Positions 36,515 through 48,759 are shown, counted from the first letter of the stretch. The stretch is DNA of 64,000 nt from Misgurnus anguillicaudatus (GCF_027580225.2 NC_073358.2:6949501-7013500); one strand, 5' to 3'. The notes: a model not told the origin generated them from the letters alone. Program-made: numbers and translations.

Positions 36515-37790
36515 CATTGACAGGGAAATGTTTTCTCTTAATTGACGAGATAACTAGTTAGGTGCAAATGTGTACTTTTTGCCCGGGTGACAACTAGGGA
36601 CCAGTTTTTCTGACAGTGTAGAACAAAATAAAAAGTGCTGGTTGCGTAGTAAAAGGTTGGCTTTATTCCTAAGGCAGTATGTTAAAAAGCTATTAGTTTT
36701 TAACTTACAAACAATAGTGCTCAATAGTGGATATTCAACAGTTAATCTTACACGTTTGTTCATTTTTTACTCGCTTTTCTGGATTTCTGCTTAAAGGGCA
36801 CAATAACACAAGCCTAAAAGCAGATCACATGATCAAACACAATTTAAACAGTGCAAGTGCTGTTAACTCCGAGAACAAATACATCAATCCCATCTGTAAA
36901 AACCTCGCCGTGTGTAGTCCTCCTTTTCCATATCTGAATTTGTCTCCACGAATAATACTGATGAAAATATAGTTTTGCATTACAATACTGTAAACCAGTC
37001 TTCGGTAACACATCTATCGGCCCTCCAGTACCGCCTTGGACGTCTCGAATGTGGATCCTGTGCCAAGCCTGTAACAGAAAGAATCGACAGTGTCCAATTG
37101 AAAGCACTCTCTTAATTAAACTCCCCAGTTAATTAGGATAAAAGCTTCAGACCGGTGCCATGGCCGGTATATTGAGCTTCATTAATAAAACAAAAGTTTT
37201 GATCATGGCAGGCGATGCTTATCATCCATCATGCATTTCTCTGAAAAAATGAATAAAATATCTGTTTCACAATTAGTGTGCGAAAATCAGAGCAACCAGC
37301 AGGTGACGCCACACGCAAGGTTTCAGCGGCAGAGTATTATAAAAAGAACACAGCAAGCAAAGCAGACTCAGCCCCCTTGAATACAGCACAAGCCAATCAG
37401 ATAGTAGTAGTATTGTGTGGCTAAGGCAAAGAAAACAGGCAAGATACAAGCTCTTCTTCATCATCATCATCCTCAAAGATGAAATGACTCTGTCTATCCA
37501 TATGCATTCATACTAGCATTCTGTATGAGTGCTGGGCTTATGCACTCACCTGAGTCAGAGGACAATCCATTAGGACACATCTGAGAGAAGGGGGATATCG
37601 ATGCACACTGGCTGTCCGTTTGAGCGGAGGGGAAAAGTTTAAGATCTGGCAACTTAAACGCACTACTTACTTATAAGTGCTCTTAAAATCTATCTCTGTA
37701 AGGTTTGGGTGAACTAAAGGAATAGTTCACCCAAATATAAATGTATATGACTTCCTTTTTTCAGTTGAACACAAACAAATAATTGTATTT
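36515..37790. other. intron, nothing recognised
   Basis: About 1.3 kb. The AAGGAATAGTTCACCC word near 37718 is a truncated MITE end. No exon signals. Confidence 0.45.
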
Positions 37791-37795
37791 GTTAA

Positions 37796-38671
37796 AGGGA
37801 CAATAAGTAGGATTTACCCCCATCTAGTGGTGAAATTGTATTTTGCATTCAAACGAATAGGACTCTCTAGCGCCTCGCTATTCCAAATGCGTGTTGCAAC
37901 TACGGTAGTCGTTATTTACTCACTGATCATGCGTTTTGTCAGGACTCTGCCACAAGAGTCTGTTTTATATTTATGTTTTATAGTGATGGCAGGGTTCTGA
38001 CAGTCTCTTGTTTCATGTGGGGGCTCATGCCTTGTTTATTGTGGCATGTGCCTCTGGTGTCTCGCCTCTAGTCCCCGCCCCCTTGTTCTCCCTGTTAATT
38101 ATTCATTATTAGTTCATCCCTTGCACCAGTGTTGCCCTCGTTTAGTTTCCCTATTTAATCTCCTCTTGTCTTGTGCTGGTTCATTGTGATCATTCGTGTC
38201 GTGTCATGTAGTTATTATTGTTCAGCAATGTTTCATTTTAGTCAAGTTTATCATGTTTAGTCAGTGTTCGTAATATCTTGTTTAATGTCGTGTTGCCCCC
38301 TCATGGTCTTTTTGTTTTCTTGTAAATAAATGTTCTGTGTTCACTTCCCGACATCGTCTGCGCTTGGGTCCTTTTGTTCCCCGTCTCAATCCTCACACGT
38401 TTCAGCTAGTTCTGAATCAAAAAAAACGCGTTGTGGAAACGCGTTGGTAGGCTAGTGCTTTTTGTCCCTTTCTGCTATTATAGTTTATTAATATCGACAT
38501 GGAAGCCTCCTTGGACTTACCCGTTCAATGTAAGTAAAGAGAAGAAATTCTAAGCTTACAAAGAAAAGTCAAATCACTGGCAGAGGTCATTTGACACAAA
38601 CGAGGACATATTAATGAATAAAGACATTGATTTTGATTAATAAAACACTTAAAATCCTACTTACTGTCCCT
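37796..38671. mobile_element. TTAA MITE hosting a solo LTR
   Basis: TTAA flanks (37792-37795, 38672-38675). Ends AGGGACAATAAGTAGGATTT and ATCCTACTTACTGTCCCT. Without the LTR it is about 410 bp. Confidence 0.88.
37937..38397 (+). mobile_element. Solo LTR, TSD cgttt
   Basis: 461 bases beginning TGTCAGGACTCTG and ending CCTCACA, flanked by CGTTT on both sides (37932-37936, 38398-38402). It has a TATTTAA box (near 38151) and an AATAAA signal (near 38324), in the order expected for an LTR. No internal retrotransposon coding. A diverged relative on the minus strand lies at 60789-63784. Confidence 0.82.
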
Positions 38672-38765
38672 TTAAAGTGTGCTTATGTTATTTTATTAAG
38701 TGGGGCTCAACATGCCAAAGCATAAAAAAAACCTTTAAAGTAATCCAAATTACTTAGTGGGTTAA

Positions 38766-40090
38766 AGGGACAGTTCACCCCCCAAAAAATGAAAAATGAT
38801 CTGTCATTTGTTACAAACCTACAGTATATACATTTCTTTGTTCTGTTGAACACAAAGGAAGTTGTTTTGAGCAAACCGTTTTTGAGCACCATTGACTTCC
38901 ATGGTATTTTTCTTTCCTATCATGGAAGTCAATGGTGCTCCTGTTTCCTGCATGATTACAAATTTCTTCCTTTCACTCTAAAACGTGTGGTCTGTCCAAT
39001 AATGAAAATATAAAAACAACCCAGCACTTTTTAGAGTTTGTGTTCAGCAAAACACAGAAATGTATACACGTTTGGTAACACTTTACTTGAAGGGGTGTTC
39101 ATAAGACTGACATGACACCTTCATATTCATGCCGTAAACATGAAGGATATTTTATGCACGTTTATGAACACTGTCATTAAGTGTCATTTGTTCAATTATG
39201 TCACTTTTAATGCAAAGATACAGAACTTGTTCTACCTCATACAGAGGATTCTGAAATTTTCTGACAAAAATATTTTAATTAAATTAACATTACATTAAGG
39301 TTTTTCCAGTGATATGGCCAAACGTTGCATGGCTTAACCCACCATTGTACTGTTTTCATTTAATTTTAGGTGAATCTATCTCCAAATGCAATAAAACATA
39401 ATTTTATCAATTTTAATTCTTATTATTATTGGATGATTAATTGTATTTCACACTCACCTGGAGGAAATAAAAAATAAAAAATGAAGAATATTCATGACGT
39501 TGTTATAAAACTATTTGACAGAGTATTAACACTTAATGACATTTTAATGACACATTTTATTTGTACCACTGTAGTTGAGGTCAACTAAAATATTTATGAC
39601 GCTATTACAAAACTGCTTGACAGAGTATTAACACTTAATGACATTTTAATGACAAGTTTAATTTGTATCACAAAAACAAATTTAAAAAGTGGTCAGACAC
39701 AATTATGGCCTCATGACAGCCAATGTCAAAACCAACCACATGACAGTTTATTCTAATGTTAACCCATAAAGCTAGGTAGTTTCTTAATTTCGATAATTTA
39801 TCTGCTATTTCATGTTCATAACAGATTTATTACAAGTTATGTTGTCTTGGTAATGTCAAGTTTTCATGACATATTATGATGCATTGATTTATGTCGTCTT
39901 TGCATTAAAATGCAAATGACACTTAGTGACAGTTGTCATATACATGCATAAAATCTCCTTCATTTCCATGAACCGTGTCATGTCATGATTATGAAGATGT
40001 CATGTCAGTCTTATGAACACCCCCTCAAGCAAAGTGCCACCCAGGTTTGTAACAAAGGACAGATATTTTATTTTGCGGTGAATTATCCCA
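38766..40090. mobile_element. TTAA MITE hosting a GGTAACA element
   Basis: TTAA flanks (38762-38765, 40091-40094). Ends AGGGACAGTTCACCC and GGTGAATTATCCCA. It contains an internal short palindrome (TTGACTTCCATG with CATGGAAGTCAA, near 38892-38940) and the insert 39074-40041. Confidence 0.85.
39074..40041. mobile_element. Inverted-repeat element, GGTAACA termini, copy 2
   Basis: Ends GGTAACACTTTACTTGAAGG and the inverse GTGCCACC; flanks CACGTTT and CAGGTTT suggest a 7-8 bp TSD with one change. Same family as 20768-21852. Confidence 0.75.
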
Positions 40091-40124
40091 TTAATACATT
40101 TTTACATACAGAAATGAACAATTT

Positions 40125-40780
40125 CCACTTGTTTAGTGATCGATATGCCTTTCAAATAAAATGAATAATGATACTGTCTTCATTGTATAAATTAAATATA
40201 ATTCATATTTTTTAGAGCTACAGAAGTGATTTTCTCTATGTCTTGGATTGTTTGATTAACATTAATGACATAGTTTTAAGTATGTTAATTGAGGTTACTG
40301 TCCCTTTAACATCAAATAAGCACAGACCTGGTTTCTGCCTCTACTCTATACATACACTTAAGACATAAACAAATGTTTTTATTAGAAAAAGAATACTTAA
40401 ACAGACAAAGGCCAGAAAAGCCATTTGTTACAGCTGTTGCCGCTGAAACGGTTACCAATAGTCCCCAATATGGTGCCTGCGGGCACCAGGTTGCCTGAAC
40501 AGAGTCTGTGAGTTGCCCGCCAAAGCACATTTTATTAATAAGCTCAATTTTGAAATATATTTATTACATGTTTATATATTACCTTGGTTTATTTTATGCA
40601 TGTTAACAACATGCAATAATAAAACATATCAACAAGTAAAATAAAATAAACTTAACAAGTAAAACAAAAATGTTTTAAGTAGACTATATCAGAAAAGTAG
40701 CTCTCCATATTGTTTTATCCATTGTGGTATCCCTTGCTCACAAAAAAGCTGGAGACCCCTGGTCTATACTATACAAGTGT
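40125..40780. mobile_element. Truncated hAT relative of 3365-4555
   Basis: 40160-40400 aligns with 3565-3790 (GAAGTGATTTTCTCTATGTC, GGTTAATTGAGG-type words). Termini missing. The final part, ending CTGGAGACCCCTGGTC near 40770, may be another repeat. Confidence 0.55.
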
Positions 40781-41304
40781 ATAGATGATGTGTAAATGGG
40801 GAGAAAATACGTACTACTGGCACATCCGGGAACTTAACTGTCAATTCGTCACCGCCTATTTTTAGGGTAAAATAAACTAGACATACAAAATAGCAGCACT
40901 AAGCAACGTCCATACACAGCCAGCAGGTGTAAATAACTTAAGAAATCACTCAGATTAAGCATGTCAAGTAATTATATGTCCACCCTGTCTGCCATAAAGC
41001 GTGAAAGATACATCCACAAACTTAATTTGCTTAACTTAAAAACATGTCAATTCATTCTCCCAGTGTCAATTTGGTGTAACAACAGTGGCGGCTCATGACT
41101 GCTCATCCAAAGGGGCACAAATTCAAAATAAGTGTTCGGAGTGTCATGTGTGTTGCTTGTGTTTTTAAAATATGTGTTTATTGCGTCATGTGAACCATGT
41201 GCATCACGTGTTTTTTGTCAAAATAAGTGCCTGCTGCACACGCGTCAAAACCGTTTATGATAAAAGAGACGCTCACGTTCACAAAATACACGCAAGACAC
41301 TCCC
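40781..41304. other. intron; possible hAT end near 41085
   Basis: ACAGTGGCGGCTCATGACTG near 41082 looks like one end of a hAT element; its partner was not found. Confidence 0.4.
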
Positions 41305-41308
41305 TTAA

Positions 41309-42220
41309 AAGAATATTCCATTTTCTTAAAAGAAAAATCCAGATAATTTACTCACCACCATGTCATCCAAAATGTTGATGTCTTTCTTTGTTCAGTCCAG
41401 AAGAAATTATGTTTTTTGAAGAAAACATTGCAGAATTTTTCTAATTTTAATGGACTTTAATAGAACCCAACATTTAATACTTAACTCAACACTTAACAGT
41501 TTTTTTCAACAGAGTTTCAAAGGACTATAAACAATCCCAAACGAGGCATAAGGGTCTTATCTAGCGAAACAATTGTCATTTTTGACAAGAAAAAAAATAT
41601 ATATATACTTTTAAAGCACAACTTCTCGTCAAGTTCTGGTCGTGATGTGCTAGCGTGACCCGACGCAATACGCCATAACGTCAAGAGGTCACAGAAGACG
41701 AACGCGAAACTCCGCCCCAGTGTTTACATGTGTTGAGAAAGAGGACCGTTCCTACGTTGTTGTATGTCAACTGATACTAATTAATGTCTTTGTGGCAGTT
41801 TATTGTTTACAATAGTCCACAAATGTGCGTTTTATATATGTAACACGTGACCTCCACGTCACTACGCATTTACGTTAGGTCGTGCTGGACCGGACCTAGA
41901 CGAAAAGTTGTGGTTTAAAAGTATATATTTTTTATTTTTCTTGTAAAAAATGACAATCGTTTCGCTAGATAAGACCCTTATGCCTCATTTGGGATTGTTT
42001 ATAGTCCTTTGAAACTCCGTTGAAAAAAACGGTTAAGTGTTGAGTTAAGTATTAAATGTTGGGTTCTATTAAAGCCCATTAAAACTAGAAAAATCCTGCA
42101 ATGTTCTCCTCAAAAAACATAACTTCCTCTCGACCGAACAAAGAAAGACATCAACATCCCGGATGACATGGTGGTGAGCAAACCATCTGGATTCTTCCTC
42201 CAAGAAAATGGACTAATCCT
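41309..42220. mobile_element. Palindromic TTAA MITE
   Basis: TTAA flanks (41305-41308, 42221-42224). Ends AAGAATATTCCA and TGGACTAATCCT. Long imperfect arms contain GAGGCATAAGGGTCTTATCT and inverse. A truncated relative is at 29960-30796. Confidence 0.85.
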
Positions 42221-42224
42221 TTAA

Positions 42225-42641
42225 CCGGACATATACTCGTACTTTATTGAGTCAACAGGGAAGCCAGTGAATGATTTTTCTTCGTATTTAAAAGTAAACA
42301 TCTTTAGATGTATGCATTATGTCTTTATATTTAGAGTACTGAGTGCACTTTTCTGTCCGGCTATACAACACGTCTGGCTTAGCTTTCGATAGCATCTTAC
42401 GTAATTCATGATATTTCCATAACAGCAAGATATGGATGATGATGGCAGGTAACTTGGGCTAGTTTATAACAGACATAAACTAAGACAGCCCAGCAGTTAT
42501 CTATCTAAAATAACACGATGATCATAATAGGTTGTAAAATTTGTGGGTTGGGAAAGCTTACATAACTTAAACCGTATGTTTAAGGTTGCTGGTGTCCTGC
42601 TTTCTAATCAAGCTTGAGATGTCATGCAATACATTATTACT
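42225..42641. other. intron, nothing recognised
   Basis: About 400 bases without supported features. Confidence 0.45.
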
Positions 42642-42783
42642 GAGATACAGGGTTCCCACACCTTAGCTAATTTCAAATTCAAGGACCTTTCAAGGACTTT
42701 CCAGGTCCAATACCCTCAAATTCAAGGACTAAATGTGGGAACACATTTCAAGTGAGAGCAAGGTTACATCGTGTTACCTTTAA

Positions 42784-43021
42784 AAGGCGGAGTCCACGAT
42801 GTTCGAAAAACGCTTTGGAAAAGGAGATAGGCCGACTACCAAAACACACTTATAGCCAATCAGCAGTAAGGAGCGTGTCTACTAACCGACATCCTTGCCG
42901 GGTTCCATATGTGTGGGGCGGGTCTATCAACAGAAGGTCCAGATTCGATTGGGGTAGGGGCGTGTTTGTTTAGGTGATTTCAAATATCAACATTGGCTTT
43001 CATACATCATGGACTCCGCCT
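42784..43021. mobile_element. TTAA MITE, AAGGCGGAGTCCA ends
   Basis: TTAA flanks (42780-42783, 43022-43025). Ends AAGGCGGAGTCCACGATG and CATCATGGACTCCGCCT. Absent from the sibling copy 33419-34122. Confidence 0.82.
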
Positions 43022-43381
43022 TTAAGATACATTGTTACAGTTCCCTTTTGAGGGAACTCACGCTGCGTCACTGCGGTGACACTTTGGGGACGCCTCCACG
43101 GGTAAGTGCGTCTGAATGTGTATATCAAATTTAACCAATGGTGAGGCTTAACGACAAAGACAGGGGGCAGAAAGTATATTGCTATCTGAAATATTGCCAA
43201 AGACAGCGTTACAGGGATGCAGGAAGTATGGCAAGGGAGACGCAGCGTCTCATTCCCTTCTCAGGGAACAACAACAGTTACATATGTAACCCGAGACGTT
43301 TTCATGTGTCAAACACAACTATGCAAAAAAGCATTTTGGTATGAATCAACATTCACATACAGAAGATATAAGCATTTAAAG

Positions 43382-44058
43382 TAGGGGTGGGCGATATGGC
43401 CTAAAATCCATATTGCATTATACATTGCAGCCTCTTGCGATAGCGATATGTATTGCGATATAATAATTTCAATAGACTCATTTCAGAACAGGTTATATAG
43501 ACCCTTAGAAATGCCAAACTGCTAAAAAAGTAAGTAAAAGTAAACCGTTATGCCCAGATTAGTCTTGTTACCTCTCTTAGCTGGAACTTTTGCCTGACAC
43601 ACTCTACAGCAGGGGTGTCCAGACTTTTTTGTGTGGTGATCTACTTTTAAAATGATAAAGCCGAAAAGATCTATCTGCTTAAAAACACAGTTAATTATTT
43701 TTATAACACTAAACACTTTAAATGCTTGTGGGGACTATACTGCATATATATTTATATTTTTAGCATGTTTCACAATTTCTAGACCATAATGCTAATTTCG
43801 CGTGTGGAGCAGCAGTTAACTTATGTAACTTATGGCTTAAATCCAAAAATAGATGTTGCATCAATCTTTTTCACAAGTTCCTCTGTTTCGCTGACGCTTT
43901 CATCCATGTTTATTCGGCTGCAACTCGTGGCTTTAAAGTTCGCGGGTAGATTGTGTCATCAACACGCATTATCGCGATAGTGCAATAGATTTAAAATCTC
44001 TATCGTATGCCAATTTTCTATCGTTTATATTGCATATCGTTTATATTGCCCATCCCTA
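43382..44058. mobile_element. hAT element, TSD atttaaag
   Basis: 8-bp TSD ATTTAAAG (43374-43381, 44059-44066). Termini TAGGGGTGGGCGATATGG and TATTGCCCATCCCTA. 677 bp. The sibling copy 33419-34122 shows the uninterrupted site. Confidence 0.93.
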
Positions 44059-44380
44059 ATTTAAAGCGAACAGTTTAGCACGTGTGCTTAAAAAGTCTAG
44101 GATTTTTATGATATTTTTCTACACTACACAGGGAATAATATGGATTTTTTTCAGAAAACGTCTTGCATAAAATAGATTCAAGCACTTTCAATGACCTGTA
44201 TTTATGTATGTATATTTTCAAAAACTTCCCAGGGCCTTAAATTTTTCCCCCAGATTCACAAACTTTCAAGGATTTTAAAGACCCGTGGGAACCCTGGAGA
44301 TAATATTGTTGAATATTGTTTAGCCTGTCTGTGCTGTGAAAAGTAAACCACACAACAACTCTATGGCATGTTGGTTAAGG

Positions 44381-44691
44381 CAGTGGTTCTCAAACTGGGG
44401 TCCAGGGCCCCCAGGGGGGCCCCGAGATGGTGCCAGGGGGGCCCCAATTTTATGACATTTTATAAAATACATTAATTTATCATGAATTCTGTGTAATTAA
44501 ACCTAAAAAAAATAAGGCTACTAACCAACAGCACTACTTTCTATAACTTAATATGTTTTGTTTAATTAAAATGTAAAAATTTAGATTTTTACATTTAGTT
44601 TTTGTCATAAATTTTCTTTGGGGGGGGGGGGCGCAAAGGAATGCACCGTACACAAGGGGGGCCGCACGCGGAAAAAGTTTGAGAACCACTG
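44381..44691. mobile_element. hAT MITE (CAGTGGTTCTCAAACT), TSD ggttaagg
   Basis: 8-bp TSD GGTTAAGG (44373-44380, 44692-44699). Termini CAGTGGTTCTCAAACT and AGTTTGAGAACCACTG, the Charlie-like hAT signature. 311 bp with a G run (44622-44631). Confidence 0.95.
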
Positions 44692-44704
44692 GGTTAAGGT
44701 TAGT

Positions 44705-45410
44705 CCACTTCCTCGATCCGATACTGTATGGCGGTTTGTTTTCCCCTAAAAGTGGGCATGAATCTGTTCAGAGACATTTTATGATGTTGCGCCAGTTGCG
44801 AGTATGGTCTATTTTTGATACTCTGTGCGGTGGACAGATGCTTAAGAGACTACTCCAAAGAGGAAACAGTATGTCCTGAATTTTAGATAACTAGCACACA
44901 AGATAAGCATGAGACAAAACACTGATGCCAGCCCGGTTCACCAAAAACCATGAGATGAACACTGTTTCACATAAAGCACATAACACTTACTCAAATAACC
45001 CAATGTATATTAAATGCTCTTGTTCTTGGTGGATCACATGTGTATATGCAAAAACTAAAATGTAAATGTGTGTGGGTTTTGCTGTTGGGAGATGTGTCTG
45101 GTCTGTCTGTGTTAAAAATAGACAGCGGACACCAAGTCAGTGGATCTAAGTAGGCTGTATCCCAGTTTGCAGCTGCTACACAAAAGAGTAGTTACAAAAA
45201 GGTGTGGAAAAGCAGAAAGTGAGTGAGAATACATTTGCGTGTGAGTTCACTGGTACACCCCTTACAAGCTCAAACTACTCTAGATATATAAAATCATGTG
45301 TGGTATCTTTGAGACATAGTGAACTATACCAGTGAAATCCAGAGGAGGACATCTGGATAGAGGAGAGAGCTGAAAGAAGCCCAAATGAGCGAAGATGGTT
45401 ATCAATGATA
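44705..45410. other. intron, nothing recognised
   Basis: No repeat termini or additional exon found. Confidence 0.45.
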
Positions 45411-45416
45411 AAGTAC

Positions 45417-45592
45417 CTGGCTCCTCTGATCTGCTCCATCTCTGCAGTCAGTGCTGCACTGTGCTCCTGCTCCTCTTGCAGCTGTCTGCGCAACATGCGC
45501 AGCTCCTGCTGAGCCTCCACCTTGATGTCATTAGCAACCACCACTGCCGTCTGGAGGTCGGCCTGAAAACGACGCCACTCCTCTGTCTCTTC
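45417..45592 (-). CDS. specc1: specc1 exon with the conserved [17 protein letters not shown] block
   Basis: The acceptor is ATTAACAG before 45592 and the donor GTACTT follows 45417. The 176 bases hold 58 codons plus two bases (AG), which the first base of the next exon turns into Arg. The peptide [20 protein letters not shown] followed by [18 protein letters not shown] is the most strongly conserved stretch of the cytospin coiled coil. The form VVVANDIK with AQQEL points to SPECC1 rather than SPECC1L, by family knowledge. The intron upstream is only 308 bp; the one downstream is 16.4 kb. Confidence 0.95.
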
Positions 45593-45900
45593 CTGTTAAT
45601 GTACATAGGCAGAAATATATCTTTGGTAAGTAGAGAGGATGTGTTTAAGTGTTTGTATGATCTCATGGGGTTGGTCACAGTAATGTCCTTTTTAATCACT
45701 TTGATCGATTAGCACCAGCGATCTAACCTGCAGCTCCGACTGCATACTGGCTCTTAAACATATTGCCCCATTATGCACAGATGGAAGATATTTGGCTTGA
45801 ATTATGGAGACTAACATCAGTTAAAGTTAAACTTTCCCGGTATCGCAGTTCTTTACAAAATAATAAGTACAAGATGACCACAGATAAACAAGAATTTCAC

Positions 45901-45974
45901 CTTCATCTGTTTATTGAGTCCTTTAATCTGCTTCTCCAGCTCAGCCTTGTTTTCTTCCAGCAGCTTGGTTTCAT
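45901..45974 (-). CDS. specc1: specc1 short coiled-coil exon (74 bp)
   Basis: The acceptor is TTTTTTCAG before 45974 and the donor GTGAAA follows 45901. The 74 bases are 2 plus 24 codons, taking up the single base left by the previous exon and ending in phase 0. The peptide ETKLLEENKAELEKQI followed by KGLNKQMK keeps the heptad pattern and leads straight into EETEEW of the next exon, as expected for cytospin. It has no start codon of its own, so its identity rests on splice sites, phase and family order. Confidence 0.92.
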
Positions 45975-46306
45975 CTGAAAAAAGATAAAGTAAAAAATAA
46001 AAAACAAGGAAGAAGAGGGAATCTTACAAAAACATGTCCATAGTTTTCCAACACAAAATCAAAATCATTTAATTCATAATTTATGTCACAACTTATTTCC
46101 AGCATGTACAGGTGTAATGGTGAATAAAAACCAATGGTATACCTGCTTACTCTGTCTTTACTTTGTAATGTTGGTATCAAAGTTTATGCTTTTGTTATGT
46201 ATATAATTTGTATATAATCAAAGCTCCAAAATATCACAACTTTTCTTAATTAAAAGACTTTTGAATTTCGTGTGACTTTTTGAGCATCCAGGCTCTTCAT
46301 CACATG

Positions 46307-46860
46307 TAGTGCTGCACAATTAATCGCATCGCAATCGCGATGTCAGCCTGTGCGATTATATGACAGCAAAAGGTTGCAATTATATTAAATAAATAAATGT
46401 GTGGACTTGTTAACACAAACTTTCTGATAACAGTTTGATGATTTTCCTTGCTGTTTAAAAAAAGAAAGAAAAACGAACAAAAAAAGCAGTGCACGTGTGG
46501 CATGCACGTGTTTGGCGTGCGTCGTCACTTGTGTGTGAGCAGCGTGGAAATACCAGAGCGAAGATGGATGCAGAGGAGGTTGACAGTGATCTGGTAGATA
46601 AAAAAAACTCTACGTCTGTTGTATGGCGTTATTTTGGATTTAGGATTACTGACACTGAGCAGTTGCTACATCACGTGGCAATTCGAAAACATTTCTAGTT
46701 TTACAAATACACATTTTAGCATTATCACTAACTGTGTGTGGATTTTCCTTAAAACCCATCAAGTTGATTCATGATACCATTTATTATAATCGCAACCACA
46801 CATTGCAATATTAGCATCAATAACCGCAATGGGACAAATTTCCCAAATCGTGCAGCCCTA
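46307..46860 (+). mobile_element. hAT element with BED-domain remnant, TSD atcacatg
   Basis: 8-bp TSD ATCACATG (46299-46306, 46861-46868). Termini TAGTGCTGCACAATTAATCG and AATCGTGCAGCCCTA, the same type as 7952-9357. 554 bp, internally deleted. Confidence 0.93.
46564..46698 (+). pseudogene. hAT transposase N-terminus (BED finger start)
   Basis: From an ATG at 46564 the frame reads MDAEEVDSDLVDKKNSTSVV, then WRYFGFRITDTEQ, the usual start of a BED zinc finger in hAT/ZBED transposases. The Cys and His zinc ligands that should follow are gone because of the internal deletion. It links this non-autonomous family to a ZBED-type autonomous source. Confidence 0.75.
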
Positions 46861-46869
46861 ATCACATGC

Positions 46870-47530
46870 CATTTAAAAGTCTTTTAATTAATAAAATTTT
46901 TGACAGCTTTGTTGTGCTGACTTTAATTAAAAAATGTTGACACAATTTTTAGTAAGGAACCCATGTGAGCCCATTGTGCGTGCTTTTGTTTCCTTTTTTC
47001 ATATTTTACTATTTGTTTGTATTGGTTTCTTAAGCCCTATTCGGTCACGGGGCTATATTTAAATTGTAGTTACAGTAAATGTAGTTTTTGGATCATATTC
47101 CAGTATAGCCTTTTTGTTGACATGGTTACTATTGTTTTTTTAAATGTCTGAACTGGAGTTTGTGTGCCCTAAATAGTGAATGACATGTTATTTTGTTCTT
47201 TGTGCTGGCCAGGTTTTGCTCATGTTTGTATTTTTCTTAAAGTGAAATCCTCAAATAAAGGTCTGTTTGTGAAATCTATGCGTTTGAGAGCAATTTCATA
47301 CAAATGTCCATCTTACCATAAAAATTTAGTTTTAATCAGAAGTTTTTAACCATACTGATATCTCAGATGTCAATTTTTGATTACTTAAATACCAGTGCAA
47401 GGTCTAAATTTGTATTTATAAATATTTTTTCTAATTATTTTCCATAGGTAAGTGCAGACAGAATTGTCACATCCATAACATTGATTCTTCCTCATAAATG
47501 TCCACTTTTTTATTTTAAAATAAAATAAAT
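46870..47530. other. intron, nothing recognised
   Basis: AT-rich, unremarkable. Confidence 0.45.
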
Positions 47531-47531
47531 A

Positions 47532-47841
47532 TGTGACCCTGGACCACAAAACCAGTCATAATGGGTATATTTGTAACAACAACCAAAAATACATTGTATG
47601 GGTCAAAATAACTGGAATAAAGATCATGTTCATTTAAGATATTTTGTAAATTTCCTACCGTAAATATATCAAAAAATTTATTTATTATTAGTAATATGTG
47701 TTGCTAAGCACTTCATTTGGACAAATTTAAAGGCGATTTTCTCAATATTTAGATTATTTGCACCCTTAGATTCCAGATTTTTAAATAGTTCAATATTTCA
47801 AAAATGTACCCTTATGACTGTTTTTGTGGTCCAGGGTCACA
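47532..47841. mobile_element. MITE, TGTGACCCTGGACCACAAAA type
   Basis: Left end TGTGACCCTGGACCACAAAA and right end TTTGTGGTCCAGGGTCACA are inverted. A partial relative with a TA array lies at 57970-58235. TSD unclear. Confidence 0.8.
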
Positions 47842-48138
47842 TTTGTTCTTTGACATTTGGTACTATTGCATTATCCACCTGTTTCTTGAACGCGGAAGTA
47901 AGTGATGTGACGTATTTCCTTTCCGGTCCGAGACTTCCGAATTCAGCCGGTAGAAAACAGTGTAGTGGGAGCACGCATAAAACATGATTTAAACAGTTAA
48001 TATTTACTACACCTGCCATGTATGAACCAGTGTGAGGATGAAATTAAGAAGTGATCTGAAAACAGGGCTTTAAGTGTAAAATACCAAACTTGTCCTTAAA
48101 ATTAAATGTTTTGTAGAGATTTACTCCGTTTGTATCAA

Positions 48139-48370
48139 CACTCTAAAAATGGCTGGGTTATTTTTGACCCATAATGGGTAAATATTGGACAGAACATGTG
48201 CTGGGTTAAAAATTGACCCAATGCTGGGTTATTATACCCCATGGTTGCATCACAACAACCCAACATTGGGTACTTTTTTAACCCAGCACGGGGTAATTTT
48301 AAACCAAGCGTGTATTCTGTCCAATATTTACCCATTATGGGTCAAAAATAGCCCAGCCATTTCTAGAGTG
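48139..48370. mobile_element. Palindromic MITE (GCTGGGTTATTTTTGACCC), copy 2
   Basis: Ends CACTCTAAAAATGGCTGGG and CCCAGCCATTTCTAGAGTG. Arms include ATAATGGGTAAATATTGGAC and inverse. Relative inside hAT 15594-16928. Confidence 0.85.
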
Positions 48371-48759
48371 AACTATTATGGCAACCCCTAACTGCACAAA
48401 TTATGTCGGTCTTCTTGGATTTCATAATAAACATTAAACAGTCAGTCAAAATTGGCACACTAGTGTCCTTTCGCAATAAACTACCATTAGCTTTAGTGGC
48501 TCACCGGATATCATAAACCGGAAAGCTCAAAAGGTGGCGGCGCCCACATTTACGTCAGAAACAGGTGGATATTCACAGAATCCCCACATAATATGTTGTC
48601 TTCTGAAAACCTGTGTCCTTTTGGTCACATCCATAACACATGTTTATTTTTTACAGTATAGACTGATATTTTTCTGATGTCTGGACTCAACAGATAATTC
48701 AATATATTGGTAAATGCTTTTATTTTAACATTTTTAATTTTTGAAAAGTTCACATCCAG

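Larger units (their letters stand above)
42648..44296. mobile_element. DNA transposon with 6-bp TSD gagata, copy 2
   Basis: GAGATA flanks both sides (42642-42647, 44297-44302). Termini CAGGGTTCCCACAC and GTGGGAACCCTG. Same family as 33419-34122 but enlarged by two inserts: a TTAA MITE (42784-43021) and a hAT (43382-44058). Confidence 0.85.
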
